Source: DASYKT01 sp035995185 (GTDB taxonomy: Bacteria; Acidobacteriota; Blastocatellia; Pyrinomonadales; Pyrinomonadaceae). Taken from it: DNA of 64,000 nucleotides. Location: the NCBI GenBank assembly GCA_035995185.1, contig DASYKT010000012.1, positions 35,892 to 99,891 on the forward strand, read 5' to 3'. The stretch's first letter is position 1. Every line of letters starts with the position of its first letter. The position numbers and the translations under genes are program-made. A model generated the notes under the pieces. It made no database searches. It worked only from the letters and a program-made list of their open reading frames with translations, and was not told where the DNA came from. Shown here one piece after another: positions 25,238 to 34,238 of this stretch.

Positions 25238-25687
25238 ATGGGTGGAAATACGGTCAAATTTCATCGTGTGCTTCGGGCCAAACCGGAGAGAGTTTACAAG
25301 GCGTTCATCGACGCCGATGCGATGGCGAAATGGCTGCCGCCGAACGGTTTTACCGGCAAGGTCCACGAGATGGATGCAAAGGTAGGCGGCGGGTATAAAA
25401 TGTCTTTCACAAATTTTTCGACCGGCCAGAGCCACTCGTTCGGGGGCGAATTTCTGGAACTCGTCGAAAATGAACGGATCCGCTATACGGACAAGTTCGA
25501 CGATCCGAATTTAGCTGGGGAAATGGAAACGACGGTTACCATCACAAAGGTTTCCGTCGGCACGGAATTGAACATCGTGCAGACAGGGATCCCGGAAATG
25601 ATCCCTGTCGATGGGTGTTATCTCGGCTGGCAGGAGTCGCTGAAACTTTTGACCCTGCTGGTCGAAGCCGAAATACCGGACATGTAG
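25238..25687 (+). CDS. SRPBCC/AHSA1-domain protein
   Basis: 149 residues. The start FHRVLRAKPERVYKAFIDAD, then MAKWLPPNGFTGKVHEMDAK, is typical of AHSA1-like (Activator of Hsp90 ATPase) SRPBCC proteins, and the C-terminus ends with GCYLGWQESLKLLTLLVEAE. The helix-grip fold binds small hydrophobic ligands; bacterial members often act in stress or have no known role. AGGAGG sits 10 bases before the ATG. No signal peptide. It may be co-transcribed with the hydrolase. Confidence 0.88.
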   Translation: MGGNTVKFHRVLRAKPERVYKAFIDADAMAKWLPPNGFTGKVHEMDAKVGGGYKMSFTNFSTGQSHSFGGEFLELVENERIRYTDKFDDPNLAGEMETTVTITKVSVGTELNIVQTGIPEMIPVDGCYLGWQESLKLLTLLVEAEIPDM

Positions 25688-25711
25688 AGGCCGTCGGGTG
25701 AAGTCCTAAAA

Positions 25712-25886
25712 ACCGCGTAGCGGTATTCGTGGGTTTTAACCCACGGTATGAGGCCAAATGGACCACGCCGTCGCATCGCGACGATTGATTTTTTTCATCC
25801 GTCGCTCGCGCGACGTGTCTTGTTTTCTTAACGTTCCCGTGGGTTAAAACCCACGGCTACATTCAACCTATCGCTCCGCGATGAGC
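25712..25886. repeat. Composite palindromic repeat, family D copy 1
   Basis: A series of hairpins: ACCGCGTAGCGGT, GTGGGTTTTAACCCAC, CGTCGCATCGCGACG, GTCGCTCGCGCGAC, CGTGGGTTAAAACCCACG and TCGCTCCGCGATGAGCG. The same order is found at 50103-50290. A coding role is absent. Confidence 0.8.
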
Positions 25887-25997
25887 GTGCTATCCGTCAC
25901 CGTGTTTTTGGTGTGCTTCGTGGTTAATTATCAAACTTAGACCACGAAACACACCAAAAACACGAAACTCTGCTAACTAGGCAAACTCTGTTGATCT
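25887..25997. repeat. Inverted repeat upstream of the DinB-like gene
   Basis: gtgtttttggtgtgcttcgt (about 25901-25920) is matched by accacgaaacacaccaaaaa (from about 25941), a 20-base inverted repeat. It matches the theme of the repeat near 736-808. No gene. Confidence 0.65.
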
Positions 25998-26516
25998 ATG
26001 CAATTCAATCTTGAAGAAGCCATTGAAATTCTCTCGCAGACGCCAGCAACTCTAAAAGCAATGCTGGGCAATTTTTCCGAAGACTGGACCGGCGGCGGAA
26101 GCGAAAACGATTGGAGTCCTTACGATATCGTCGGGCATCTGATCCACGGCGAAAAAACCGATTGGGTCCCGCGCGCAAAGATCATTCTCGCGCAGGGTGA
26201 AAACCGCACCTTTACTCCCTTCAACCGCCTGGCGCAATTTGAAAATTCGCGAGGCAAAATGCTCGCCGAATTATTGGACGAATTCGAAGCCCTGCGCAGC
26301 GAGAATCTGATGCGGCTCGAAGCGATGAACATCACGCCGGAAAAACTCTCGCTCAAAGGCACGCATCCCGAACTGGGCGAGGTCGACCTCAGGCAGCTGC
26401 TTTCCACCTGGGTGGTTCACGATCTTAACCATCTTCGCCAGATCGTAAAATTCATGGCGATGAAATATTCGGATAACGTCGGGCCGTGGACGCAGTACCT
26501 GCTGATCCTGCAATAG
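25998..26516 (+). CDS. DinB-family protein
   Basis: 172 residues, four-helix bundle. The three histidines expected for the metal site are present: GHLIHGE (H48, H52 region) and HDLNHLRQI near the C-terminus. DinB/YfiT-like proteins are metal-binding and often thiol-transferase-related; the reaction is not predictable. The ATG at 25998 follows a 'ctgttgatct' sequence with no SD. Confidence 0.85.
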   Translation: MQFNLEEAIEILSQTPATLKAMLGNFSEDWTGGGSENDWSPYDIVGHLIHGEKTDWVPRAKIILAQGENRTFTPFNRLAQFENSRGKMLAELLDEFEALRSENLMRLEAMNITPEKLSLKGTHPELGEVDLRQLLSTWVVHDLNHLRQIVKFMAMKYSDNVGPWTQYLLILQ

Positions 26517-26518
26517 TG

Positions 26519-26680
26519 ATCCGGGCAGAAACCAAGGGAGTTATGGAACGTGCTCTTGATAGTCATGAGTCTATTGAGTCTATTGAGTCAAAGATGACTC
26601 TCTAAACTCGACTGACTCACTGGACCTCGATAGACTGTTTTACACGCTCTAACTGCTTGGTTTCTGCCTATTTATACCTA
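26519..26680. repeat. Imperfect inverted repeat framing a short tandem repeat
   Basis: gcagaaaccaag (about 26526-26537) and cttggtttctgc (about 26656-26667) are exact reverse complements around about 120 bases that include 'gagtctatt' repeated in tandem. It lies between the DinB-like and desaturase genes. Confidence 0.6.
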
Positions 26681-26701
26681 TTACAAAACTCTTACAATTG
26701 C

Positions 26702-26729
26702 TTGTCTATAAACCTGTTACGCTTATAGT
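26702..26729 (+). promoter_or_regulatory. Promoter of the desaturase gene
   Basis: TTGTCT (26702-26707), 16-base spacer, TATAGT (26724-26729). The predicted transcript starts about 21 bases before the ATG at 26758 and carries the AAGAGG SD. Confidence 0.55.
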
Positions 26730-26757
26730 GGAAAGTATTTCACTCATAAGAGGTTTA

Positions 26758-27618
26758 ATGGATAACGTAATCTCGATAGATCGTAATAAAGGAATTAATT
26801 GGTTGACGGCGTCGCTGATCACCATTTTTCATATATTCGCCGTTTGGGCATTATTTAATTTTAGCTGGGTAAATTTATTGTCGCTGGTGGTGACCTGCTG
26901 GATCGCCAACAGCCTCGGGATCGGCGTGGGTTTTCACCGGCTGATGACGCACCGCGGATTTAAGACGCCGCGCTGGCTGGAAAGAACTCTGGCCGTTTTC
27001 GGAATGCTCGCGCTGCAGGGTTCGCCCCTGGCCTGGGTCACCACGCACCGCATCCATCACAAATTTACCGAGACCGACAAAGATCCGCACAGCCCGCGCA
27101 CCGGCGGCTTCTGGGCGCACATTGGCTGGGTGCTGGTCGGTACTTCACAATGGCACAGCAAAGCGACAGTCAAGAGATACGTGCCCGACCTGATGAAGGA
27201 CAATTTCATCGTCAACGTCTCAAAAGTTTACTGGGTAACGTCTTTTGTCCTGGGCGGAATTCTGCTTTTGATCGGCGGCTGGCAGATGGTGCTCTGGGGA
27301 ATTTTCCTGCGCACGGTTTTTGGCTGGCACACGACCTGGCTGGTAAATTCGGCCACGCATATGTGGGGCTCGCGCCGTTTTGAAACCCGCGACGATTCGA
27401 CCAACAACGGTTTGATCGCCGTGCTTTCCTTCGGCGAAGGCTGGCACAACAATCATCACGCGCATCCGACCTCGGCCCGTCACGGCCTGGCCTGGTACGA
27501 ATTCGATCAAAACTGGATCACCATCAAGGCTTTCGAAAAACTGGGCTGGGCCACCGAGATCAAAGCCATCAGCCTGGAAAAAGAAGCCGAAGAGATCGGC
27601 CTGCAGGAAGCGGCCTGA
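26758..27618 (+). CDS. Acyl-CoA/fatty acid desaturase (delta-9 type)
   Basis: 286 residues from the ATG at 26758, chosen because AAGAGG is 4 bases upstream and a promoter sits before it. The three His boxes of integral-membrane desaturases are complete: HRLMTHR, HRIHHKF and HNNHH. Four hydrophobic segments are spaced around them. Such enzymes add a cis double bond to acyl chains using a di-iron centre, and serve membrane fluidity control. The C-terminal tail is short and lacks cytochrome b5. The next gene pair is a membrane-embedded sensor kinase and regulator, an arrangement seen in cold-sensing desaturase systems, but a link here is inference. Confidence 0.93.
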   Translation: MDNVISIDRNKGINWLTASLITIFHIFAVWALFNFSWVNLLSLVVTCWIANSLGIGVGFHRLMTHRGFKTPRWLERTLAVFGMLALQGSPLAWVTTHRIHHKFTETDKDPHSPRTGGFWAHIGWVLVGTSQWHSKATVKRYVPDLMKDNFIVNVSKVYWVTSFVLGGILLLIGGWQMVLWGIFLRTVFGWHTTWLVNSATHMWGSRRFETRDDSTNNGLIAVLSFGEGWHNNHHAHPTSARHGLAWYEFDQNWITIKAFEKLGWATEIKAISLEKEAEEIGLQEAA

Positions 27619-27673
27619 TCTTTTATATATAACCTAAACCGGGTTTTTGCTTTATAGGCAAAGCCTATGCAAA

Positions 27674-27708
27674 TGAAGGAAAACGCTCGCGCGATTTTTC
27701 CTTTTTTG
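27674..27708 (+). terminator. Possible terminator after the desaturase
   Basis: GGAAAA pairs with TTTTTCC around a GC-rich loop and continues into TTTTTT. The stem is short, so confidence is moderate. Confidence 0.5.
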
Positions 27709-27730
27709 CTTTAGGCCTTAAATTCTTTAT

Positions 27731-28633
27731 ATGCGCGTAACCGGCCGTCGAAAATCCTGGATATTTTTTCTCGTGCTGGGTATTTGTCTGACGGTCCTGG
27801 CCGTTGCGCTCTATGTCGGCTGGATCCTGCTCAGTCTCGAACAGATCGTCTTCCTCGTTCTCGGCATTATCTTTTTCGCGCTGGTCATCACCGGGCTTAT
27901 TCTCAACACCCTTTTCCTCATCCGCGAGATCCGCCGCAACGAGCAGCACAATGCTTTTCTCAATGCCGTTACGCACGAATTAAAAACGCCCATCGCCTCG
28001 ATCCGGCTGTATCTTGAAACTCTGCAAAAACACGATGTTCCGCCGGAAAAACAGCAGGAGTTTTATGGCATAATGCTCACCGACAGCGACCGCCTGCTAA
28101 ACACCGTCGATCAGGTGCTCGAAGCCAGCCGGACGCGCGAACCGAGCCGGCCGAATATTTCTTCCGCCATCCAGCTTAATTCTCTTCTGCAGCAATCCGT
28201 CGAGCGCATCCAAAACCGCTATGGCCTGAAAGCGCCTGCGATCACCTTTGAAGCGCCGGAAAATGAAACCGAACTTTATGGCGACGCGGCGGAACTCGAA
28301 ACCGTTTTTACCAACCTGCTCGACAATGCGGTCAAATACGCCGGCGAAGAAATAAACATTTCCGTCTCCGTTACCGACCGTGACGGAAAATTTGTGGAAA
28401 TTTGTTTCAGGGATCGCGGCATCGGCATTCCCCGCGCGGAAATAAAACGCATTTTCCGGCGTTTTTACCGGGTCAATAGTTTGGAGGCGCAAAAAACAAA
28501 AGGCACTGGCTTAGGGCTTTTTATCGCCCGGTCGATCATAAAAAAACACGGCGGAAAGATATGGGCGGAAAGCGATGAGGAAGGCAGCCGCTTTATCGTG
28601 CTGCTTCCGAAAGCGATAAATATAAAAGCATGA
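27731..28633 (+). CDS. Intramembrane-sensing sensor histidine kinase
   Basis: 300 residues. Two membrane segments (about 10-33 and 38-64) are joined by only a few residues, so there is no extracytoplasmic sensor; the signal is probably in or at the membrane. The DHp motif HELKTPIASIRLYLETL holds the phospho-His at H82. The catalytic domain shows TNLLDNAVKYA (N box), FRDRGIGIP (G1) and KGTGLGLFIARSII (G2). No HAMP is evident. It overlaps the response regulator by 4 bases (ATGA), so the two are translationally coupled. A weak TAAATT -10 sits where a leaderless start would need it. Confidence 0.92.
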   Translation: MRVTGRRKSWIFFLVLGICLTVLAVALYVGWILLSLEQIVFLVLGIIFFALVITGLILNTLFLIREIRRNEQHNAFLNAVTHELKTPIASIRLYLETLQKHDVPPEKQQEFYGIMLTDSDRLLNTVDQVLEASRTREPSRPNISSAIQLNSLLQQSVERIQNRYGLKAPAITFEAPENETELYGDAAELETVFTNLLDNAVKYAGEEINISVSVTDRDGKFVEICFRDRGIGIPRAEIKRIFRRFYRVNSLEAQKTKGTGLGLFIARSIIKKHGGKIWAESDEEGSRFIVLLPKAINIKA

Positions 28634-29331
28634 GAATTTTGATCGTCGAAGACGAACAGCATCTGGCCGAAGGGCTGTGCTTCAATCTTGAGGTGGAAAA
28701 TTTCGATGTCGAGATCGCGGCCGACGGCGCCGTGGCCCTGCGTCTGCTGCTGGAAGAAAAAGAAAAATTCGACGCGATAATTTTAGACGTGATGCTGCCC
28801 GAAGTTGACGGGTTCACCGTCGCCAAAACCTTGCGCGAGGCAAAAGATTACACGCCCATCCTGATGCTCACTGCCCGCGGCCGCCCCGAAGACGTCCTCG
28901 AAGGTTTCGCCAGCGGCGCCGACGATTACCTGCCCAAGCCTTTCGAGCTTTCCATTTTTCAGGCGCGCTTACGCGGGCTGCTTCGCCGGCAGGGGTGGTC
29001 GAGAGAAGAAAAGAGATCTACTGTCGGAGATATCGTTACCGTCAACGGCAAAACCATCGACTTTGAAAACCTCCAGTTACAAAGTAATGACGAGGTCATC
29101 CATCTCACTTTGATGGAAGCCAAGCTACTGCGCTACCTGGTCGAACATGCCGAGACACCGGTTTCGCGAAAAACCATCCTGGAAGATATCTGGGGCCTGC
29201 ACGAAGACACCGACACCCGCGCGATAGATAATTTTATCGTCCGCCTGCGCCGCTATCTCGAAGACGAGCCGAATAATCCCAAGATCGTGCAGACCGTGCG
29301 CGGCATCGGCTACCGTTTTGTAAATAAATAA
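28630..29331 (+). CDS. OmpR/PhoB-family response regulator
   Basis: 233 residues. Receiver domain with acidic pocket ED8E, phospho-acceptor D53 in IILDVMLPEVDGF, the conserved Thr/Ala turn in LMLTARG and Lys in DYLPKPFE. The C-terminal winged helix (about 140-230) contains LTLMEAKLLRYLVEHAETPV and DTRAIDNFIVRLRRYLED, ending VQTVRGIGYRF. Partner of the overlapping kinase. Its targets are unknown; the upstream desaturase is a reasonable candidate. Confidence 0.94.
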   Translation: MRILIVEDEQHLAEGLCFNLEVENFDVEIAADGAVALRLLLEEKEKFDAIILDVMLPEVDGFTVAKTLREAKDYTPILMLTARGRPEDVLEGFASGADDYLPKPFELSIFQARLRGLLRRQGWSREEKRSTVGDIVTVNGKTIDFENLQLQSNDEVIHLTLMEAKLLRYLVEHAETPVSRKTILEDIWGLHEDTDTRAIDNFIVRLRRYLEDEPNNPKIVQTVRGIGYRFVNK

Positions 29332-29630
29332 AGAACAAAAACGGTTTAGAGCTCAAGCGGCCTTGCCCATAAAGTCAATGTTTTCTTATCAAACAGGCAA
29401 AAACCGTGCATTTCATTATTAGCCGCTAATTACACAAATAACACGAATTAAAGATTTTTATTCGTGTTATTTGTGTAATTAGCGGCGGATATCCACGACT
29501 TTATAGGCAAAGCCGATAACAGGTAATAGATCGGATCTCTCATCTCTCATCTCTCAGCTATAATCTTTTATCTATTTCGAAACCGGCTCTTTCTGTCTGC
29601 TTTACCCGCATCACAAGATCAGGGTATTAC
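29332..29630. other. Intergenic region with two repeats
   Basis: 29421-29485 holds an inverted repeat of 'cacaaataacacgaattaaa' and 'tttattcgtgttatttgtg'. 29510-29584 is the second family E copy (tcggatctctcatctctcat, then agctataatcttttatctatt). No gene. Confidence 0.6.
29510..29584. repeat. Repeat family E copy 2
   Basis: Shares 'gatcggatctctcatct', 'cagctataatctttta' and 'tctatttcgaaac' with the copies at 21841-21927 and 38467-38560. Confidence 0.7.
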
Positions 29631-31172
29631 CTATCCGATCCTCGTTCGCTGCAAAACTTTAATATTTTCCCGCCAGTTTTCGTGCAGGTCGTAGCGATAC
29701 ATTTCTATTTTGGAAGAGATCGTCGCCGCCCACATTTCCAGATCGCGGTGAAAACTCAGCGCGGGCGCTACCAAATAGACCAGCGCCGGAACGTCCGCTA
29801 TTTCGAGATCGCCAAACGCGCGCGCCTTTGCCAAATTTCCCGAGCGGCGCTGAATTTCGATCTGCCGCCAATAACCGGCCGCCTGAAAAACGAGTTCGCG
29901 GCTCGGCGATACCTTAAGTTCTATTATCACCAGCCGCCCGTCGCGTCGCAGCGCGAGCAGATCGATCTGCCCGCCCAATTTCGCTGCCGCGCGAAATTGA
30001 TGATAGATCGGCGAAAGTATCAGGTTCGCATCGAGCTGCGTAATATCCCGCCGCAGGATAGATTCCAGCCAGTGCTCCGGCGAGGCGCGAAAAAAATAAT
30101 GCGCCTTGTTTGTTGTTTCGTGATTCCTGTTCGCTTTTAACTCTTCAAAAAATTTAAAGAGATCTTCGCCGCTGTCTTCGTCTAAAATGCGTCGTTTTCT
30201 ATCGATGCCGAACCAGGCCTTTTCCTTGCCAAGCAGCGTCCTGACCCGGGCAAACGGCAGCCCGTGAAAACGCAGATTTTCTCCGTGTGCCGAAAAAGTT
30301 ACGTCGATCGCTTCCGGCGCGAGCGCTTTCAAATGCCGCGCGGTTTCGCTTAGTTCCTGCTCACGGGGAATTTTCAATTTGCGCGGTTTCTCGCGCCAGA
30401 GGCGGTTGAATTCCGGAACTTTGATCTCGCCGATAGTTTTGTTTTCCTCGTCAACGGTGAACAAACGGATCTGTTCGCGCCGGCGCGGTTTCATCAGCGC
30501 CACGATCTTTTTTAATTTAGTTAAGGTCCGCTTATCCGCCACCAGCCAAAGCTGCTCGATCCGAACATTTTTCGCGCGGCCTGAAATGTTAAAGAACCAA
30601 CTCATTGCCGAAACAAGAAACGCTTCGGGGTTGGCGATCTTGCTTACTACCTGCGCAAAAACAGCCGCCTGTTCTTTCCCCGAGGTTTGCAGCAGTATTT
30701 GCGCGCTGCCCCCGTACTCTCCGGCGCGAATGCCCGGGCTTAATTTAAGACGCGCAATTTTCGAATTCGGCACATTGGCGGCAACGATCGCCGCGATCTC
30801 GCCCGCTTTTTCCAGCCGCGCTCCCTTTATTCCCGCCAGCAGATCGGCGGCGGTGATGCGCGGTATCAATTCAAGCCTTTCACTGTCAGACCCTGCCGCA
30901 GCGGCGAGTAACAGTCTCTTTTCTTCCCTTTTCCCCGAAATTATCCGCCAAACCTTCAGCCCGTCGCCCGTCATGCACTGCAAAAAGGCCTTGCCGTTCT
31001 CAAAGACCGGTTCGATCTCGCCGCGTTTTAGCGAGATCTGCGCCCCGTTTTCGCGCAGCAGCAAAAACTCGAACCCGGACTCCAGCGTTTCCGACAGTTC
31101 GAAAAACATATCCTGCGGCCTGTTTTCACCGGCGGTTTGGTTTGTGTTAGAATCGTTCTTCACGTTGTACAT
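29631..31172 (-). CDS. Protein with C-terminal PD-(D/E)XK nuclease-like domain
   Basis: 513 residues from the ATG at 31172. The C-terminal part carries an almost textbook nuclease core: GGQIDLLALRRDGRLVIIEL-K with D404, E418 and K420 by this start, followed by FQAAGYWRQI, the Q/helix element of restriction-endonuclease-like enzymes. The first ~400 residues are not recognised; they include RQIRLFTVDEENKTIGEIKV. No signal or membrane segment, so cytosolic. The start is uncertain because the divergent lipoprotein gene starts only 4 bases away; MFFEL at 31109 is an alternative. Function is unknown; a DNA repair or defence nuclease is possible. Confidence 0.78.
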   Translation of the reverse strand: MYNVKNDSNTNQTAGENRPQDMFFELSETLESGFEFLLLRENGAQISLKRGEIEPVFENGKAFLQCMTGDGLKVWRIISGKREEKRLLLAAAAGSDSERLELIPRITAADLLAGIKGARLEKAGEIAAIVAANVPNSKIARLKLSPGIRAGEYGGSAQILLQTSGKEQAAVFAQVVSKIANPEAFLVSAMSWFFNISGRAKNVRIEQLWLVADKRTLTKLKKIVALMKPRRREQIRLFTVDEENKTIGEIKVPEFNRLWREKPRKLKIPREQELSETARHLKALAPEAIDVTFSAHGENLRFHGLPFARVRTLLGKEKAWFGIDRKRRILDEDSGEDLFKFFEELKANRNHETTNKAHYFFRASPEHWLESILRRDITQLDANLILSPIYHQFRAAAKLGGQIDLLALRRDGRLVIIELKVSPSRELVFQAAGYWRQIEIQRRSGNLAKARAFGDLEIADVPALVYLVAPALSFHRDLEMWAATISSKIEMYRYDLHENWRENIKVLQRTRIG

Positions 31173-31175
31173 CAA

Positions 31176-31970
31176 ATGCTACGGGCGCACACGACTTACT
31201 ACCTCTTCATTTTCCTTATCACGACTATTTCTCTAACTTCTGCGTGTAGTTATTGTGGAAAAAAGGAGCCTGCGCCGGGTGAAGCCTTAGCGCCGTCGCC
31301 AACAATTGTAAATGTTTTGCCGTTTTCAACCAAAGAGCCCGCCGTCTACCAGGCCGAATTGGTGATCTCTTTTCCCGCCCCGAATGCCGAAGCCCCAAAT
31401 GCTGAAGCCGCGGAAAATTCGCTGACCGAGCAAATATATTTCATTGCCAAAGACGGTGAAACACGCCGGATCGATTACGAGCTTTCCGAGAAGGACACGC
31501 TGTCCGTCCTGGAAAAACCCGACGGCAAAACGCTCGTCCTGCTGCCGCAAAAGAAATGCTCGGTCGAAGAGACTGGTCAGCCGGCAGGCTCGCAGCCGGG
31601 CGATTCCCTGCGGGAATCGCTGACCACCGGGTGGCTGGCGGAAAAGATACCGTCGAATTTTACCGCTTTGGGCAAAGTGGAAGTTAACGGAAAAATGCTC
31701 GATAAATACCAGGTGCGTTTTGAGAAAAGAGGAAGCGTGGAAAGTCAGAGCGAAGCCATCGTCTGGGTCGACGCCGAACTTGGAATGCCGGTAAGAACCG
31801 AACTCTATACCGTAAAAAACGACCGGCAGTTGAACAAGGTGATAACCGAATTGCGTAATCTAAAACTTAGCGTCGACGCGGGCGTCTTTGATCCGCCGCC
31901 GGGGTGTCAAAATATCCCGGCAAAAGAAATGCAGAAATTGCTGCGACAGGAAAGGTCTAACAGCGAATGA
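31176..31970 (+). CDS. Lipoprotein of unknown function
   Basis: 264 residues from the ATG at 31176. The N-terminus is a lipoprotein signal with lipobox LTSAC, Cys24. The mature part has a Pro/Ala/Glu linker and a beta-rich domain with DGETRRIDYELSEKDTLSVL, EAIVWVDAELGMPVRTELYT and FDPPPGCQNIPAKEM; this resembles outer-membrane lipoprotein-sorting (LolA/LolB-like) proteins. An extended -10 (TGTTAGAAT, about 31147-31155) lies upstream, giving a ~20-base leader without SD. Stop and the next gene's ATG overlap (ATGA), so it is coupled to the thioesterase gene. Confidence 0.78.
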   Translation: MLRAHTTYYLFIFLITTISLTSACSYCGKKEPAPGEALAPSPTIVNVLPFSTKEPAVYQAELVISFPAPNAEAPNAEAAENSLTEQIYFIAKDGETRRIDYELSEKDTLSVLEKPDGKTLVLLPQKKCSVEETGQPAGSQPGDSLRESLTTGWLAEKIPSNFTALGKVEVNGKMLDKYQVRFEKRGSVESQSEAIVWVDAELGMPVRTELYTVKNDRQLNKVITELRNLKLSVDAGVFDPPPGCQNIPAKEMQKLLRQERSNSE

Positions 31971-32401
31971 GCACGGAATTTACAGAGCCCATAGAGCTAA
32001 GCGAAGAGCATCGCCGGATCGCGCGGGAAGTTTTTGATTCAATTCCTTTCGCGCAGTTGCTGGGAATGAAACTCGGCGAGATCGCGCCCGGCCGCGCGAG
32101 CGTTTCCATGGCGATGCGGCACGAATTAAAACAGCCCAGCCATTTGATGCACGGCGGAGCGACTGCTTCGCTCATCGATACGGCTACGGCCTTCGCAGTC
32201 GCCTCTACCTTATCAAAAGGAGAAAACACCGCCACCGTCGATCTGACCATCCATTATCTGCGGCCAGTGACCGAAGGTACCGTGCGCTGCGACGCAAAAA
32301 TATTACGGGCGGGAAAAAGATTGATAACCGTTTCCGCCGAAGTTTTTAACGAAAAGGAAAAATTGGTGGCGACGGCGCTGACCACGTATACGAAGATCTA
32401 A
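31967..32401 (+). CDS. PaaI-type hotdog thioesterase
   Basis: 144 residues, family length. The hotdog-fold signature is SHLMHGGATASLIDTATAFA, with LMHGG as the catalytic loop, followed by DLTIHYLRPVTEGTVRCDA. Such proteins hydrolyse acyl-CoA thioesters; the substrate is not known. The start overlaps the upstream stop by 4 bases. The ABC exporter gene begins 14 bases after its stop, suggesting a four-gene unit with the two exporter halves. Confidence 0.9.
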   Translation: MSTEFTEPIELSEEHRRIAREVFDSIPFAQLLGMKLGEIAPGRASVSMAMRHELKQPSHLMHGGATASLIDTATAFAVASTLSKGENTATVDLTIHYLRPVTEGTVRCDAKILRAGKRLITVSAEVFNEKEKLVATALTTYTKI

Positions 32402-32415
32402 ACTTTCGCACAAGA

Positions 32416-34161
32416 ATGGAAGACATCCGGCAATTTATCAGGTATTTCAGCCCCTACCGCTGGCACATCGCCGCGGGGGTTTTGTTCATCTTCGGCTCGA
32501 TGTCGTTCGGCCTGGCGATGCCTTTGCTGGTCGGGTGGGCGATCGACGATATGGGCGCAAATGTTACCTGGAACAAGATCATCTTCTACCCGCTCGCCAT
32601 TCTTGGCGCCAATCTTATCAGCGGAATATTTCTTTTCTGGCAGCGGCGTTTGCTGATCAATGCCTCGCGGCACATGGAATACGATATCCGCCGCGATTAT
32701 TACGCGCACCTCGTTCACCAGCCGCTCTCATTCTTTTACGAACACCGCGTCGGCGATCTGATGGCGCGCGCCACCAACGACCTGGCCGCCGTCCGCCAGA
32801 TCATCGGCCCGATGATCCTCTATTCTTTCCAGGCACTTTTTGCCGTGGCGATCGCCTTACCCATTTTGCTGCGCATCAGCGTCAAGCTGACCTTACTCTT
32901 GCTTATCACGATGCCGCTGGTTTCGCTGACGGTGAAATTTCTCGGCCAGCGGATACACGTCCGCTTTGAAAAGATCCAGGAATATTTTTCGCACATCACT
33001 GCCCGGGCACAGGAAAACCTGTCGGGTGTGCGGGTCGTCCGCGCCTATGCGCAGGAAGCCGCCGAGATCGAAGACTTTCAAAAGCTCAACCGCGAATACG
33101 CCCGGCGCAACATCAGCCTGGTGAAATACGGCGCGGCGATGCGCCCGCTGATGTTTTTCGAAATAGGTTTGGGTTTTGTCATCATTTTTCTGGTGGGCAT
33201 TCCGATGGCCGTGCGCGGTGAAATAACGGCCGGCGAATTTGCCGCTTTTAATCTCTATTTGCAGCGGATGATCTGGAACCTGATCGCGCTCGGCTATGTG
33301 GTAAATCTCTACCAGCGCGGCACCGCCAGCTTAAAGCGCATCAACCAGATCATCGATATCAAACCGGCCATCGAAAACGCGCCTGACGCCAAAGATCAAA
33401 AACCCATCCGCGGCAAGATCGAATTTCGCAATCTCACTTTCCGTTACCGCGACAATATGCCGCCGGTTTTGGAAAACATCGACCTGACCATCGAGCAGGG
33501 CCAAACCGTGGCCTTTGTCGGCAAGACCGGCAGCGGAAAATCGACGCTGGTCAGCCTCGTTCCGCGTTTGATCGATTCGCGGCGCGGCAGCGTTTTGATC
33601 GACGGGATTCCGGTGCAGGATTACCCTTTGCAGCAGCTGCGTTCCGCCATCGGCGCCGTGCCGCAGGAATCTTTTCTTTTTAGCGACACGCTGGCGGAAA
33701 ATATCGCTTTTGGCATGAGCGGGCTGGAAGACACCGAGGTCACCGATGCCGCCACTACCGCCGGGCTGGCCGAAGATATCGAAAATTTTCCCAGCCGCTA
33801 CGAACAGCTGGTGGGCGAACGCGGCATTACGCTTTCCGGCGGGCAAAAACAGCGCACCGCCATCGCCCGCGCGGTCATCAGAAAGCCGAAGATATTGATA
33901 CTCGACGATTCGCTTTCCGCCGTCGACACCTATACCGAAGAGCAGATACTTCATCGCCTGCGCGAAGTGCGCAAGGACCGCACGACCCTGGTCGTTTCGC
34001 ATCGCACCTCGACCGTGCGCGACGCCGATCTGATCTGCGTCTTAAAAGACGGGCACATCGTCGAACGCGGCACGCACGAAGAACTTATTAAACTGGGCGG
34101 CGAATATGCCGACCTATACAAACGCCAGTTGCTCGAAGAAGAATTGGCGGCAACCGGGTAA
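32416..34161 (+). CDS. ABC exporter half-transporter, degenerate-site subunit
   Basis: 581 residues: a six-helix exporter membrane domain (about 20-310) and one nucleotide-binding domain. Walker A GKTGSGKST, signature LSGGQ at 473-477 and Walker B ILILDDSLSAVD. The catalytic Glu after Walker B is Asp (D498), a marker of the non-hydrolysing half in heterodimeric exporters such as TM287/288 and BmrCD. It contains the canonical signature, so it should serve the active site formed with the second half at 34890. Substrate unknown; drug or lipid export is likely. No SD is clear at the ATG. A REPIN-like element separates it from the next gene. Confidence 0.92.
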   Translation: MEDIRQFIRYFSPYRWHIAAGVLFIFGSMSFGLAMPLLVGWAIDDMGANVTWNKIIFYPLAILGANLISGIFLFWQRRLLINASRHMEYDIRRDYYAHLVHQPLSFFYEHRVGDLMARATNDLAAVRQIIGPMILYSFQALFAVAIALPILLRISVKLTLLLLITMPLVSLTVKFLGQRIHVRFEKIQEYFSHITARAQENLSGVRVVRAYAQEAAEIEDFQKLNREYARRNISLVKYGAAMRPLMFFEIGLGFVIIFLVGIPMAVRGEITAGEFAAFNLYLQRMIWNLIALGYVVNLYQRGTASLKRINQIIDIKPAIENAPDAKDQKPIRGKIEFRNLTFRYRDNMPPVLENIDLTIEQGQTVAFVGKTGSGKSTLVSLVPRLIDSRRGSVLIDGIPVQDYPLQQLRSAIGAVPQESFLFSDTLAENIAFGMSGLEDTEVTDAATTAGLAEDIENFPSRYEQLVGERGITLSGGQKQRTAIARAVIRKPKILILDDSLSAVDTYTEEQILHRLREVRKDRTTLVVSHRTSTVRDADLICVLKDGHIVERGTHEELIKLGGEYADLYKRQLLEEELAATG

Positions 34162-34238
34162 ATGGGGGAAAGCTTTGCTTATAAAGTCGGAATATTTGCC
34201 GGAAAATTGTCCCGGCAGCTTCATGGTTCTGCTTTTTA

